A stretch of DNA of 64,000 nucleotides from Zoroaster sp. YZ-2022 (GCA_029582265.1 CM055816.1:25233733-25297732), one strand, 5' to 3'; positions 10,010-21,363 are shown, counted from the stretch's first letter. Translations and numbers: made by a program. Notes: generated by a model from the letters alone, not told the origin.

Positions 10010-10301
10010 GAGAATAACCCGTGAAGTCCCTATGGTTCTCCCTGAACCATATTAACCCGTGAAGTCCCCGTGGTTCTCCCTGAACCATATTTCTCACTTA
10101 GCGACAGTAGAGAAAAACGAGTTGCCCGAAATTGGTTCTCCCTTGAACCTTTCTCACTTAACGAAGGTTGAGATACGAGTTGTGCGATACGGTTCTTTTC
10201 AGAACCTGTATCTCAGCTTCACGTTAGTTGAGATAAACACATGGTGTTACCGCAAACCGAAACGATATCGATATTCCACCATGCAAAGCCTCAAAACTTA
10301 T
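9990..10301 (+). repeat. inverted pLTR of PLE family 1 with 36-nt extension
   Basis: Plus-strand pLTR. It continues 36 nt past the pLTR end that is used at 4345, taking in the ORF start codon (ATGCAAAGC, 10281) and ending at 10301, next to the TSD. Confidence 0.85.
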
Positions 10302-10314
10302 ACTTAAAATGTTA
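10302..10314. repeat. 13-bp target-site duplication, right copy
   Basis: ACTTAAAATGTTA, identical to 4332-4344. Confidence 0.9.
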
Positions 10315-11199
10315 GAATAATAAATTGTATCGAACAGAATGCCGAATATGAAATTTATTTCTACTTAGAACGCGTATGAATAGAAATGCAGCACACGCTC
10401 TTGTTATTTGCCCTGTAGCAGAATTTAACTCCAAACTCCATTGGATACGAGCAACTAAGTTAAAGGGAAAATGTCGTTATGATCAACAGGGCATGGAATC
10501 GGAGTGCTGGTTTTAGATTAACTCAGTGACTGAAATTAAAACTTCAAAGCAATATTTAGGGGTTACAAAAGACGGTCCCAAATATAGGCGTTATGTTTTC
10601 AATCGCTAATATTTTACTATTGAGAACAGGGTGATGTTATAAAAGTATGAAATATGTACTCCCAAAAACATAATTTAAAGAGAAAATGTCCAATGCTTCA
10701 TTGATGACTGTTCCGTCTGATATTTCTTTTGTTGAAATGACGCACGTGCACAACGGCTGTTTGAAAATAAGCCATTTAGCTTAATTATTTTACTGCGTCG
10801 AAAATCATCAACTTCTACAAGCCATCATTAAACAGTCGTAGGAGATCTGATAACTTGCCCCCCTAGCTCCACCAATCTGCCAACTAATGCACGACATGAA
10901 TCCACGAAAGAAACGCACTAATTAAGTCTTTTAAGAGGATCTGATGAGGGGATGAGGTTAGTGAGGATGATATCTTGTGACGATTGGAAAGGCAGGGAGG
11001 GGGAACGAAGAAGCAGGACCCCTGACTTTCCTGTCCCCATTACACCCCCGCCCCGCCCTACCGATCTCCCAAAGGCCAACAAGTTTCCGGTTTTTGGTTA
11101 TAGGTCGAATTCAAAATCGGTACAGTGACGCACTTTTTTAGGGGCAAATGTTCATACCCCTATGTGAAAAAGTCGTTTATAACACAGCATTGCAGAAAT
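10315..11199 (-). repeat. family R fragment (modules c and d)
   Basis: Continues the repeat interrupted by the PLE. Landmarks are AGAATGCCGAATATG, CACACGCTCTTGTTATT, GGGGTTACAAAAGACGGTC and AAACAGTCGTAGGAG. Module d is the reverse complement of the arm sequence at 28240-28690 and elsewhere. No coding potential. Confidence 0.65.
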
Positions 11200-11225
11200 C
11201 CAATCGATCCAGCAATTAAAATTGC

Positions 11226-11313
11226 CGACGCGCAGGTCTGAGATGACGCGCGCAGGTCTGAGGTGACGCGCGCAGGTCTGATATGACGCGCGCAGGTCTG
11301 AGGTGACGCGCGT
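11226..11313 (+). repeat. 20-bp minisatellite (CGCGCAGGTCTGAGGTGACG), 4-5 copies
   Basis: Near-perfect tandem copies. The same locus of the repeat at 26170-26205 carries only a single unit. Confidence 0.85.
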
Positions 11314-12480
11314 GGAGAACAGAATCCGAAGATTTGTGGGTGTTTTTTTTGCCAAATGAAGATCAAGTAATTTGTTTAACCTGTTAAGCTTTTACCTCAA
11401 ACCATTCCTCACATTAATTTCTGAGACTGATGTAACTATAAAAGGATAGCTCTTTAGAAATGAATAGTTCAAGCTTCTTTGACAATCATCATATTTTTGG
11501 CTATTGAGATTTTACACCAAGCTTTTAATAATATAAAACTTTAATATTGTCTTCTTTTAAAGCGAGAAAGACTCGGGATAAGTGGCCAATTAGTTATTCT
11601 CCCATGCATAACCCAGTCCACTTCCGTGCCAAACGACATCCAGTGTTCACGGCATGAAAACATGCCTTGATTTTCCGCATTAATAAAACATCGTGTCTGA
11701 TTTTATATCCTAGCAAGATAAACATAAAAACGTTCAACCTTTCTCATTATGCCTGGGCTTGTTTTGAGTTTTTAAATGATCAGAACTTTGACTCGACCGT
11801 TTCTGTTATTTCATAAAATAACACAGTAATGTTAGCATTGCCTTCGGTGTGTGTTCCGACCGCATGATGGGGGCTTGCGCTGCGTTGAAATTATCTGCCT
11901 TTGTGTACGTCACGAACGTTTCGTTAAAACTTCGACAATTCGGGGGTCAATTTTGGATTATTAGATAAACCATTAATAATCCACTCGATTAAAAAATAAC
12001 ATTTAAAATTGTTTTTAATTCATACCAATCAATATAGCAGCACCAAGAAATAAAGTTTGGTAAATATACTCTTCACAGGACCTTTAAGATTACCAATATT
12101 GTACAATAGCTTTGATGGGTAAATGAAAGGGGTGAATCCGGCAAAGGAAGGGTACACTGCAAGAAACGGGCGGGGGGGGGGGTGGACGCCAAAATAATGA
12201 ATGGTAAAATAACATGTAAGATGATATAAAGGAACACGTCCCACTCCCCCCCCCCCCGCCATCAACCAATGGTTTGAGACTCAATTACAATCGCACGCTA
12301 TTAATAACAATAACATTCAATTACGGAATTAAAAGTCAAATTCCTATTTGACTTCAAATTCATCATTATTTGTTTCTCCCGCAGTCGGCTTGTAAACAAG
12401 ACTTTCTAATTTTAGGTAGTTTTTGTTCGGTAATGTTGTTTTGGTAACGATTATTATCTCACTCAAAGAGTAACCAATAC
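11314..12480. repeat. family R fragment
   Basis: Matches 390-720 and 26210-26760 by eye, including C/G-rich runs at 12170-12182 and 12245-12257. A roughly 340-bp stretch (11570-12000) has no visible match and no ORF of note. Confidence 0.55.
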
Positions 12481-13690
12481 AGTATAATGATAATTATTAA
12501 TAACACTGTCAATGAAAGATAAGCCAACAATCAATTTGAATCTCTCAAACAATTGACAACAAAACTATACACTGTAATGATAATATGAATGGTACTGTCA
12601 ATGAAAGATAAACCAACAATAAATTTGAATCTCTCAAACAATTGGCAACAGAACTATACACTGTAATGATAATATGAATGATACTGTCAATGAAAGATAT
12701 GTCAACAATCAATTTGAATCTCTCAAACAATTGACAACAGAACTATACACTGTAATGATAATATGAATGATACTGTCAATGAAAGATATGCCAACAATCA
12801 ATTTGAATCTCTCAAACAATTGGCAACAAAACTATACACTGTAATGATAACATGAATGATACTGTCAATGAAAGATATGCCAACAATCAATTTGAATCTC
12901 TCAAACAATTGGCAACAAAACTATACACTGTAATGATAATATGAATAACACTGTCAATGAAAGATATGTCAACAATCAATTTGAATCTCAAACAATTGAC
13001 AACAAAACTATACACTGTAATGATAATATGAATGATACTGTCAATGAAAGATATGCCAACAATCACTTTGAATCTCTCAAACAATTGGCAACAAAACTAT
13101 ACACTGTAATGATAATATGAATGATACTGTCAATGAAAGATATGTCAACAATCAATTTGAATCTCTCAAACAATTGACAACAAAACTATACACTGTAATG
13201 ATAATATGAATGATACTGTCAATGAAAGATATGCCAACAATCAATTTGAATCTCTCAAACAATTGGCAACAAAACTATACACTGTAATGATAATATGAAT
13301 GATACTGTCAATGAAAGATATGTCAACAATCAATTTGAATCTCTCAAACAATTGGCAACAAAACTATACACTGTAATGATAATATGAATGACACTGTCAA
13401 TGAAAGATAAGCCAACAATCAATTTGAATCTCATAAACAATTGGCAACAAAACTATACACTGTAATGATAATATGAATGATACTGTCAATGAAAGATATG
13501 CCAACAATCAATTTGAATCTCATAAACAATTGACAACAAAACTATACACTGTAATGATAATATGAATGATACTGTCAATGAAAGATATGTCAACAATCAA
13601 TTTGAATCTCTCAAACAATTCGCAACAAAACTATACACTGTAATGATAATATGAATGATACCGTTAATGAAAGATATACCAACAGTACAT
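12481..13690 (+). repeat. tandem array, about 90-bp unit, 13-14 copies
   Basis: Each unit contains ACTGTCAATGAAAGATAT, then CAATTTGAATCTC, then ACTATACACTGTAATGAT. Copies are 90% or more alike by eye and differ by point changes. It shares the AACACTGTCAATGAAAGATA core with the 2.1-kb array and sits at the same place within family R. ORFs across it are artefacts of the repeat. Confidence 0.9.
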
Positions 13691-14662
13691 ATGAAGCTTT
13701 TTTGATGACAGACCAATTACAGTCCAAAAAGTACAATCTCCTAAGCAGGGGTGGATGCAAGGTGGTTGAAAAGGGGGGAAACTGCCTATAAGGGGGTCAT
13801 GTATAAATTTAAAGCAAGATGATGAATGAGCACTTGGCCTCTTTGCCTGCCTCCAATTGATCCGCTTATTTGGCCCCCCAAAAAACGGTTAATTTTTCAG
13901 CTCACAAAATTCCACACATTATTATTGAGAACAGTGTAATAGTGTACTTATTATTACAGAAGTTTGATAAGCTAAGAATTTTTAGTTCAATAAAAATATC
14001 ATTTGTCAAATTTTACTGAAAGGATAGCTCTTCAGAAAGGAATATTTCAAAGATGTTTGACTGTCAGTTTACATCGAGCTTTATATAAAACTCTGATTTT
14101 CTTTTCTTTTAAGATTACCAATAGTTTACAGTGAATGTAATGATGGGTTAACTGGAGGCAGGGAGAATCTAGACTGCATGGTAAATAGAAATGGCTAATT
14201 GTTTTCATCCGCAGAGTAGGCTTGTAAATAATATATGGAGAGGTTTCACCTCTTCCTGAGAACAGACTATTGAATTTTAAGCGGTTTTTGTTCGGTATTG
14301 TTGTGCTTTTAACGAGTATTATCTCATCCGTAAAATGATAATATTAATAACACTGCCAACGAAAGATATGAAATCAATAAATTTGAAGTCTTTTTGATGA
14401 CAGGCCAATTGTAGTGCTTCGTTAAGTGGTCTACCGCAGTCGGCTTGTATTATGCCTTATTTTTCTTAACGCTTAAAATGTTGGAATAATTAATTTTATC
14501 GATAAAGAATGCCGAATATGACGAAATTTATTTCTACTTAGAATGCGTATGGTCTAATCCCGGCATACATACTGCGGCACACGCTCTTGTAGCAGACTAT
14601 AACTCCAAACTCCTAAGTTAAATATACATTACATTAATGCCCTTATTAAATTAATGCCTTTA
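13691..14662 (+). repeat. family R fragment (modules up to c)
   Basis: Includes GCAGGGGTGGATGCAAGG at about 13745, TTTTAAGCGGTTTTTGTTC near 14280, and the uninterrupted counterpart (GCTTAAAATGTTGGAATAA) of the PLE target site near 14468. It is cut by the Tc1-like element at 14663 and resumes at 21364. Confidence 0.65.
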
Positions 14663-14970
14663 TACACTCCTCAAAATAAAATAAGGGTCAAAAGTATTTT
14701 TGTGAAAAATGTTGACCAAGTCAGGACATAGAAACATTTTTAGTAAGGGTAATGGGCTAAAGGTTGCTCTGCAACATTTTAAGCTCTTTTCACATGGTTT
14801 GCATGTCTATTGGCTTAGAAACTGACAGATCATGTGACAAGACACAAAAATGCTGATAACAGGTTCATGATGTCGCAATCATGTTTGGCACATCTGCTTT
14901 ATTTTTCTTCAAGACTTAATGAGATTCCCCACACATAATCAATAGGATTCTGCACTTGATAGAGTAAAGT
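14663..14970 (+). repeat. Tc1-like element, left terminal inverted repeat
   Basis: Matches the reverse complement of about 21050-21363, clearly over the outer 240 bp and weakly beyond. Confidence 0.85.
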
Positions 14971-14981
14971 TAAACAGTGGG

Positions 14982-16205
14982 TTAACCAGCATGGAAGCTA
15001 TAGGGATGAGGGGACCCCTTGAGCCCCTCCCTATTTTGAAGGCTTTCCACCAGTTGATATTCTCTCCCTGTCATAAACTTTGGCAAATCAACATTATTTC
15101 TGTATGTTTTGAGACTTAAAGTTAATGTCAGTATGAGGTTGCATGACCCTGACTCGCACACACATTCCGTACAACGCCTCCTCATGGACTGTACTGTGTG
15201 CCGTATTGTGGCTTGGTCCAGGTTATTCCACTCATGCAGAACTGCTGTCAGGTTGACAATGTTCATAACTGGTGGGTTGCGAGTTCGGAGTCTGTAAGCC
15301 AGAATTGACCAAATGTTCTGGATTGGATTCAGGTCGGGGGAGTTGGCAGGCCATTCCATACGTTGGATATTGTTCTCTTGAAGAAAAATATTAACAATCC
15401 TTGCTCTATGGGGACGGGCATTGTCGTCCATGAGTATGAAACCTGGTCCCATGATGTTTGCCATAGGCAGAACATTTGGCTGCACAACATTGTCTCGGTA
15501 GTTCACAGCGTTCATGTTGCCTTGAACAATGTGTAACACAGTTCTATGGTTTGATGAAATCCCACCCCACACCATAACACTGCCTCCACCCCATCGGTTA
15601 TGCTCAACGCGAAACTGCGGGTTATGGCGCTGTCCAACATTTCTCCAAACACGAATCCGACCATCAGGTTGATCCACATTGAAACGTGATTCATTGGTAA
15701 ACAAAACATGTGACCATTGGTTAAAAGTCTATCGGCTTTGATGTCGTGCAAAAGCTACACGCGCTTGTCTATGAGCAGCTGTCATTCTTGTTACCACAAC
15801 AGGTCTTCTGGAGGCTAAATTGTTCGCATGGAGTCTGTTCCGGACAGACTGGTCACTGAGGTGGTTCCCTGTTGCATGCCTGAACTGACCTTCCAGCACC
15901 CGAGCAGACTGAAATGGGTTACGACGAGCCAGAAGACTCAGGTAACGGTCATCAGCAGCGTTGGTGGCTCTTCTTCGACCTGAACCTGGTCGCCTACGGA
16001 AGCTACCAGTCTGTTGATAACGTTGACACACATTACTTATGCAATTCTGACTAACTCCAAACTCCCAAGCAACATCACGCTGGGTTCGACCATGTTCAAG
16101 CATGGTACAAACTCTGGCACACTGGACTTCATTCAGATGATTCCGTACCCCTTGAACAAGGACTGCAAACTGCAGAACAAGGCAGAACGAAGACAAGCTA
16201 TACAT
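14982..16205 (-). pseudogene. Tc1-like transposase, inactivated
   Basis: Minus-strand start at 16205. The N-terminal half (16205-15732) has the paired-like HTH region ('TQRDVAWEFGVSQNCISNV') and an 'RRRPGSGRRRATNA' GRRR-type linker. The catalytic half (15728-14982) follows an in-frame TAG at 15731-15729. The DD34E triad is damaged: the first Asp is Asn in 'FTNESRF' (codon 15695-15693), the second survives in 'MDDNARPH', and after exactly 34 residues the Glu is Gln ('SPDLNPIQ'). In life it would bind the TIRs and cut and paste the element; this copy cannot. Flanking LINE and TIRs confirm the context. Confidence 0.93.
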
Positions 16206-16240
16206 GTTTGATATTGCTGTAGGCTAGACAGGACACTTGA

Positions 16241-16252
16241 TTAGGATGCAGT
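16241..16252. repeat. 12-bp target-site duplication of the LINE, left copy
   Basis: TTAGGATGCAGT, exact copy at 20831-20842. Confidence 0.92.
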
Positions 16253-16914
16253 TGTTGTTGTTGTTGTAGGTTTTAATGGCACTTATGGCATTTGATCGTG
16301 CCCTGTGTGCCAATGACTGAATTCGGTTAGCTGTACTGGGAATGAGGTTAGCTGAAAGGAAAGAAAATATCCATGGTGAAGTTGGGGGCGCCAGTAATCC
16401 TCCAGACATATGGTGTCACTAGTTTCCCACGAGGTCAGACCGTGTACCGTCAATTTAAGAGCCCGGGCTCCGCCGGCTGAGTTTGCAGGTCCGCATCCCT
16501 CCGGGTGATGTTACAGTGGCACATGTCCGGCCAATCCCCAACAGTTATATATTAATATTACAGTTGTATATATATTTTATAACCTGGTAAGAATTATGTT
16601 TTTGTCCCAGAAGATGTTTTAATGTCATTTGTGTATTTGATAGCTTGAGGTTTTTTTGAAGAATGTGTCTTTGGGTGTTATATTTAGGGCAATTAAGTAA
16701 AAATGTTCAACGTTTTCATGGGTATTACATAGTTCACATAATCCATCGGGTGTTTGCCGATTTTATAGAGAAAGTCTTTTAAGTGCTCTGCATGTGCCTA
16801 GACGTAATCGGTGTAGTATAACTTCTTCTCGCCGTTTCATTCCCCCATGTTGAAAAGGTGAAAGAAAGGTCATAATCAGAATTTAGATAATGGTGGGATT
16901 TGGGAATTGTCTTT
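16253..16914 (-). other. I-clade LINE ORF2 C-terminus remnant and 3' UTR
   Basis: A shifted frame near 16700-16790 keeps a C-x2-C-x7-H-type zinc-knuckle start ('CELCNTHENVEH'). The final cysteine is out of frame through a one-base deletion. The rest is 3' UTR with a GC-rich segment near 16460-16530, ending in (CAA)n. Confidence 0.6.
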
Positions 16915-17811
16915 TCAATTTTCTTTGAGTTGGTTTTTAAGAATATGTTTAATTTCGTTATTTGATAGTGGAATATGGTAATCAATATAATTTTTCTGGG
17001 TGGCCGATTTGGCAATTTGGTCTACTTTTTCATTTCCCGCAATTCCACAGTGGCCGGGAATCCATTCGAAAATAACAGTGTTTCCTTGATGTTGATTATT
17101 AATTAAAATATGACGTATATCGCAAACAATTTTATTTTGTGGGATTGGTTTGGAAATGGCTTGAATGGCGCTAAGACAGTCACTAAAAATACATGTGTGT
17201 AGAGGTTTGACGTCTTCAATCCATTCTAGGGCGAGTAGTATGGCAAAGAGTTCTGCAGAGAATATGGATATTCCGTTATTGAGTCTAGTATTTTTAGAAT
17301 ATTTTAATTGTGGGATATAAATTCCACATCCGACTGTATTCGAGGTAGGGTTATAAGATCCGTCAGTATATATTTGAAGCGAGTTTTTCCAGATTGTGTT
17401 AATGATTTCAGTACTAATATAGCATTTATGGTTGATATTAGATATGTGGGCCACTTGTGATAAAATTTCTGAAGATATGATAGGATTGTAATAATGCCAG
17501 AAAGGGAAAGGATTTATTAGGGGAAAACCGTTAAAAGAGTTAAAGGAGAATCTAGCTTCAAAAGGGGTATTATGGGGGGTAAGGGTCCACTTATCAGCAT
17601 AATAACGTTTTTGCCAGTTGTCTTGTTTGAGGTAATGATTAGGATGATTTTTGTGAGCATTTATTTTTGTTCCATATAAGTTACATAAAAATTTACGACG
17701 AAGGGAAAGAGGGGGGTCCCCACATTCAATTTGTAATTTGTAAAGAGCCGAACCTTGGATAGCTCCAGTGCATATTTTTAAAGCTTGATACTGTACACTG
17801 TCGAGTTTCAA
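16915..17811 (-). pseudogene. I-clade LINE ORF2, RNase H part
   Basis: Open for 298 residues. RNase H acidic residues are visible in order: 'YTDGSYN' (Asp, about residue 150), 'SAELFAILLALEW' (Glu, about 186), 'FSDCLSAI' (Asp, about 208), and 'GHCGIAGNEKVDQIAK' (His and the last Asp, about 255-267). In the family it degrades the RNA strand after reverse transcription. It is separated from the RT core by frameshifts, so it is part of a dead ORF2. Confidence 0.9.
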
Positions 17812-18589
17812 TTTTAATGAAGTGGACGCAGATTCAAATGCTTCGCATCCATATTCAATTATCGGTTTTATAAGCGCTGTGTAAAGTTGGAATAAGGTCT
17901 TGCAGTCGGCTCCCCAAGTGCCACTGATACACCTAAGAAGGTTAAGTTTCTTTTTACATCTATTAAGAATATAATCTATATGTTGTTTCCAGCTTAGTTT
18001 GCTATCAAATATAACTCCTACAAATTTAGCAGATTGTTGGGTATGAATAGTGAGGTTCCGAAGACGTAATGTGAAATATTTGTATGTTTTTGTTAGTGAA
18101 GAGAACTGCGACAGTTTTTGGTATAGATAATTTAAATCCCCATTTTTCGCAATTCATAAATTAATATTATTGAGACTTTGTTGAATTTTCTTTTCTATAA
18201 AAGTAACGTTTCTGTTAGATTTCCATATGGCAATGTCATCTGCATATTGTGAAATATTAACACCAGTAATATAATTAGTGATATCATTCACTGCAATATT
18301 GAATAAAAGAGGGCTTATAACGCTTCCCTAGAACACCGTTCTCAAGTGTCCTTTCTTCCGAGAAAGAGTTGTTGATTCTAACTTGTATTTTTCTATTAGT
18401 GAGGAAATTATTTATCCAGTGTGTAATCCGGCCATGTATACCCATGTTCTGTAGTTTTATAATGACGCCCTTTGCGCCATAGCATGTCATAAGCCTTTTC
18501 AATGTCGAGAAAATGGCAAGAGTGCTTTCTTTATTTGCACGGGCTTTATTTAATAGGATTCTAGATTGATGATGTGATCTTTTGTACAT
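17812..18589 (-). pseudogene. I-clade LINE ORF2, RT core with multiple frameshifts
   Basis: Pieces in different frames: 'NMGIHGRITHWINNFLTNRKIQV' (about 18380-18450), the YADD catalytic box (18235-18246), and an RT motif A region near 18500 readable only after a frame change. The PQG-type motif near 18324 has lost bases, which changes the frame. At least three frameshifts, so no functional RT. Confidence 0.85.
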
Positions 18590-20262
18590 CGACCTTTTCG
18601 AAAACCACTCTGATGATATGTAAAGAGGTTATTAGTTTCAAGATACCAGAATAATCGGGAATTGATTATACGTTCCATTAATTTACATAAAGTAGAGGTA
18701 AGTGCTATGGGTCTATATGATAGGGGATTGGAAGATACTTTCCCTGGTTTAAGAAGAGGAATAAGAATGGCATCTTTCCATTGTTCGGGGCATTGGGAAG
18801 CATACCAGATCATATTAAAGATGATAAGTAAATATTTACGGATTTTTATTGGGAGGTATTTTATGACTCCATTGTTTATATACATCTTTACCAGGGCTGT
18901 ACATTTGGAAGAGTCAATAGCATGGTTCAGTTCTTCGATATTGAGAGGTTCGTTGATGACACTATCATTATTGGAATTGATAGATAATTCATTTTCAGCT
19001 TTTGTTTTAATATTAATAAAGGAAGGGCAATAATTATCTGTGCTACTGACTTTTGCAAAATTATCTGCAAAGGCTTCAGCTTTATCTTTATCAGTGATGG
19101 CATCGATGCCATTGTGTTCTAAAACAGGGATATTGTTTCTGGTGCGTGTTTTGTCGATTCGTTTAATCTTATTCCATACTTTTTTGGTGTTTGTTTGTGG
19201 ATTAATTTCGTTACAAAATTTTTCCCAGTCCTTTTTCTTTTCTTTATTTATAGTTTTTCTAGCGATTGCGGAGGCTCTTTTATATTTTATTAAGTCTTCT
19301 GGAAGACGAGTTTTTCTTAATGTTTTTAAAGCATTCTTTTTATCTAGAATAGCCCGTTTACATTCATCATTCCACCATGATGTGTTTTTTTTATTGTGGT
19401 TAGGGTTAGTTTTTGGTATAGAATCGGCCATAGCTGATTCAAGTTGACATATGAAGTTTTTATATGTTTCGTCTATATTATTCGATTCGTTAGGTTTAGT
19501 AATATACTTATTACAAGCCTCTTGAAATTTATTCCAGTTAGCTTTTTTGAGTGACCATTGGGGAGTAAAGTTATATGGATTTTGTTGAAATGGGTGATTA
19601 AATTCCACTAGGATCGGGCAATGATCACTACCCCATGTGTCATTTAATACAGTCCAATGACATTTTGAAGCTATATGTGGAGATACAAATGTCACATCAA
19701 TACAAGATAATGTTGCTTTGGAGGTATTAACCCTTGTACCTTCACCGGAATTTATGCAAACCATGTTATAATTAACAATAGTGTCTTCAATTATTTGTCC
19801 GTTATGATCTATTTTCGAGCTTCCCCATAGAGGGTTATGGCCATTTATATCGCCGCATATAATACATATTTTGTGTATTTTTCCTAGGATTTTGTTTAAT
19901 GAATTAGTTTCTAAAGTTGTACATGGGTTGTAAATATTCACAAGATAAATTTTATTTTTATTAGTATCATATAATTCACCTATCTGGTATTCGATGGGAT
20001 CATCAGATCCGGTTATGTATTTAAAAGCGAGGCCATGTTTGATACAAAAGGCGCATCCTCCTCCCTTTTTCTTAGGTCCTGTTAGGTTTCTATCAAAGCG
20101 GTATATATTATATCCAGGTAAGGTATAGGTTTTGTCTTTTTTAAACCAGGTTTCCTGAATACAAATAACATCGGGTTTAGTGGTCCATGAATGTATTGCA
20201 TTTTTAAATTCTTTATTGTGAGCTGTAAGAGACTGTGCGTTCCACTGTAAGATAAGGACCAT
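18590..20262 (-). pseudogene. I-clade LINE ORF2, endonuclease and N-terminal RT
   Basis: Start at 20262 ('MVLILQWNAQSL'), 11 nt after the ORF1 stop. APE-type endonuclease motifs are intact: 'LQWNAQSL' (Asn), 'CIQETWF' (Glu), 'CGDINGHNPLWGS', and 'WGSDHCPI' (catalytic His, about residue 210). RT begins with 'LIPLLKPGKVSSNPLSYRPI' and 'HQSGFRKGRCTKDHI'. The endonuclease nicks target DNA to prime reverse transcription. This 560-residue stretch is uninterrupted; decay starts after it at about 18586. Confidence 0.93.
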
Positions 20263-20273
20263 TAAAATATAGA

Positions 20274-20830
20274 TTATTTTGATAATTGATTTGGTTTCAC
20301 TTTAGATGTTTGGCTTGTACTTTGAACAGGGGTTACTGTTGGACCCTTTTTATGTGATTGGTCAGATGTAGGTTCCTTTTCTTTAGATTGTCTTCGTCCA
20401 GAAACGTGTTTTTTTGTATTGGACCTAACGGGCGACTGCGACAGCGTTCTTTTTTCTTGTTTTTCTTTATGTTTTATGGTTTCTGTTTGAAGAACGTGCT
20501 CAATTAGAGCCTTGGTTGCCGTGAACCTTTCATCTTTTCTTTTGATAGAATCCGAAATTTGCATTATACCAGTGAGTATTTCGACAAGGTGTTCTTTACA
20601 GAGATATTGTTGGGTTGGTTCGGTTTGTGTTCCCACTACATGATCAGTTTGTGTGGCGATATCCCGTGTTATGGGAACGGTTTTGGGTTGATATGTAGTG
20701 TCTTCCGTTGTTGCATTAACGTATGGTCGTGGGTAGGTTTTATTATCTCGTGTTGTTTTTGGTTGTGGTGTTGGATTAGCTCGAGTACTAGTTGTAGGGT
20801 AAACTGTAATATCGGTTTTAATAACTTTGG
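20274..20830 (-). pseudogene. I-clade LINE ORF1, 5'-truncated
   Basis: The minus-strand frame is open from the element edge at 20830 to a stop at 20274 (about 185 codons) with no start in the upstream part, so ORF1 was cut by 5' truncation. The product is Thr/Pro/Lys-rich. A helical stretch ('LVEILTGIMQISDSIKRKDE') is followed by a basic C-terminus. No CCHC knuckle is present in what remains. ORF1 proteins of this clade bind the element RNA. Confidence 0.75.
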
Positions 20831-20842
20831 TTAGGATGCAGT
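20831..20842. repeat. 12-bp target-site duplication, right copy
   Basis: TTAGGATGCAGT, identical to 16241-16252. Confidence 0.92.
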
Positions 20843-21363
20843 ACTCGGTGTGGTCAGTCTTATACTGTTAAAACAGTTAGCTGTAAAATTGAGTGCATTC
20901 AAACGAAACAGATTATCTGACCATCACAAAACCCATACACAATACAAAGGTATCACCTGTTATGTGTGTGCTTTGTTCTGCTGAAATTGGACTGTCTTCA
21001 TTGTCTTTGCATCATACTGTAAAATGGGACTGGAACCATCACATTCATATGCAAATTAACAAATCTTATTGTACCCAGTGTTGAATCCTGTTGACAACAT
21101 CTCAGTAACACCCCACAAAAGAAATAAAGCAGATGTGCCAAACTTGATTGCGACATCATGAACCTGTTATCAGCATTTTTGTGTATTGTCATATGATCTG
21201 TCAGTTTCTAAGCCAATAGACATGCAAACCATGTGAAAAGTGCTTAAAATGTTGCAGAGCAACCTTTAGCCCATTACCCTTACTAAAAATGTTTCTATGT
21301 CCTGACTTGGTCAACATTTTTCACAAAAATACTTTTGACCCTTATTTTATTTTGAGGAGTGTA
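20843..21363 (-). repeat. Tc1-like element, 5' leader and right TIR
   Basis: The remainder of the interrupted transposon. The outer portion is the inverted copy of 14663-14970. Confidence 0.85.

Larger units (their letters stand above)
4345..10301 (-). mobile_element. composite Penelope-like element, family 1: tandem units with an inverted end
   Basis: Minus-strand order, starting from the high-coordinate end: an inverted GIY-YIG C-terminus plus pLTR (9617-10301), a 5'-truncated unit (7724-9616), a shared pLTR (7339-7723), a full-length unit (4718-7338) and a terminal pLTR (4345-4717). One 13-bp TSD surrounds the whole structure, so it entered as a single event. The units are nearly identical but carry different indels. 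Tandem and partly inverted copies are characteristic of PLEs. Confidence 0.9.
16253..20830 (-). mobile_element. I-clade non-LTR retrotransposon, 5'-truncated
   Basis: A 4578-bp element on the minus strand, bounded by a 12-bp TSD. The 3' end (16253) is a short (CAA)n tail. The 5' end is cut inside ORF1. The order ORF1, endonuclease, RT, RNase H and C-terminal CCHC is that of the I group. It landed just upstream of the Tc1 transposase start. Confidence 0.92.
14663..21363 (-). mobile_element. Tc1/mariner-like DNA transposon with long TIRs, interrupted by a LINE
   Basis: Starts TACACTCCTCAAAATAAAAT and ends with the matching inverted sequence, flanked by TA. The terminal inverted repeats are long, about 250-310 bp (14663 to about 14970; about 21050 to 21363). 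Without the inserted LINE the element would be about 2.1 kb. It lies within family R, whose pieces flank both sides. Confidence 0.9.

Noticed and set aside
16224..16409. 61-codon minus-strand ORF across the LINE 3' end
   Set aside because: Spans the TSD and (CAA)n tail, so it cannot be an original gene.
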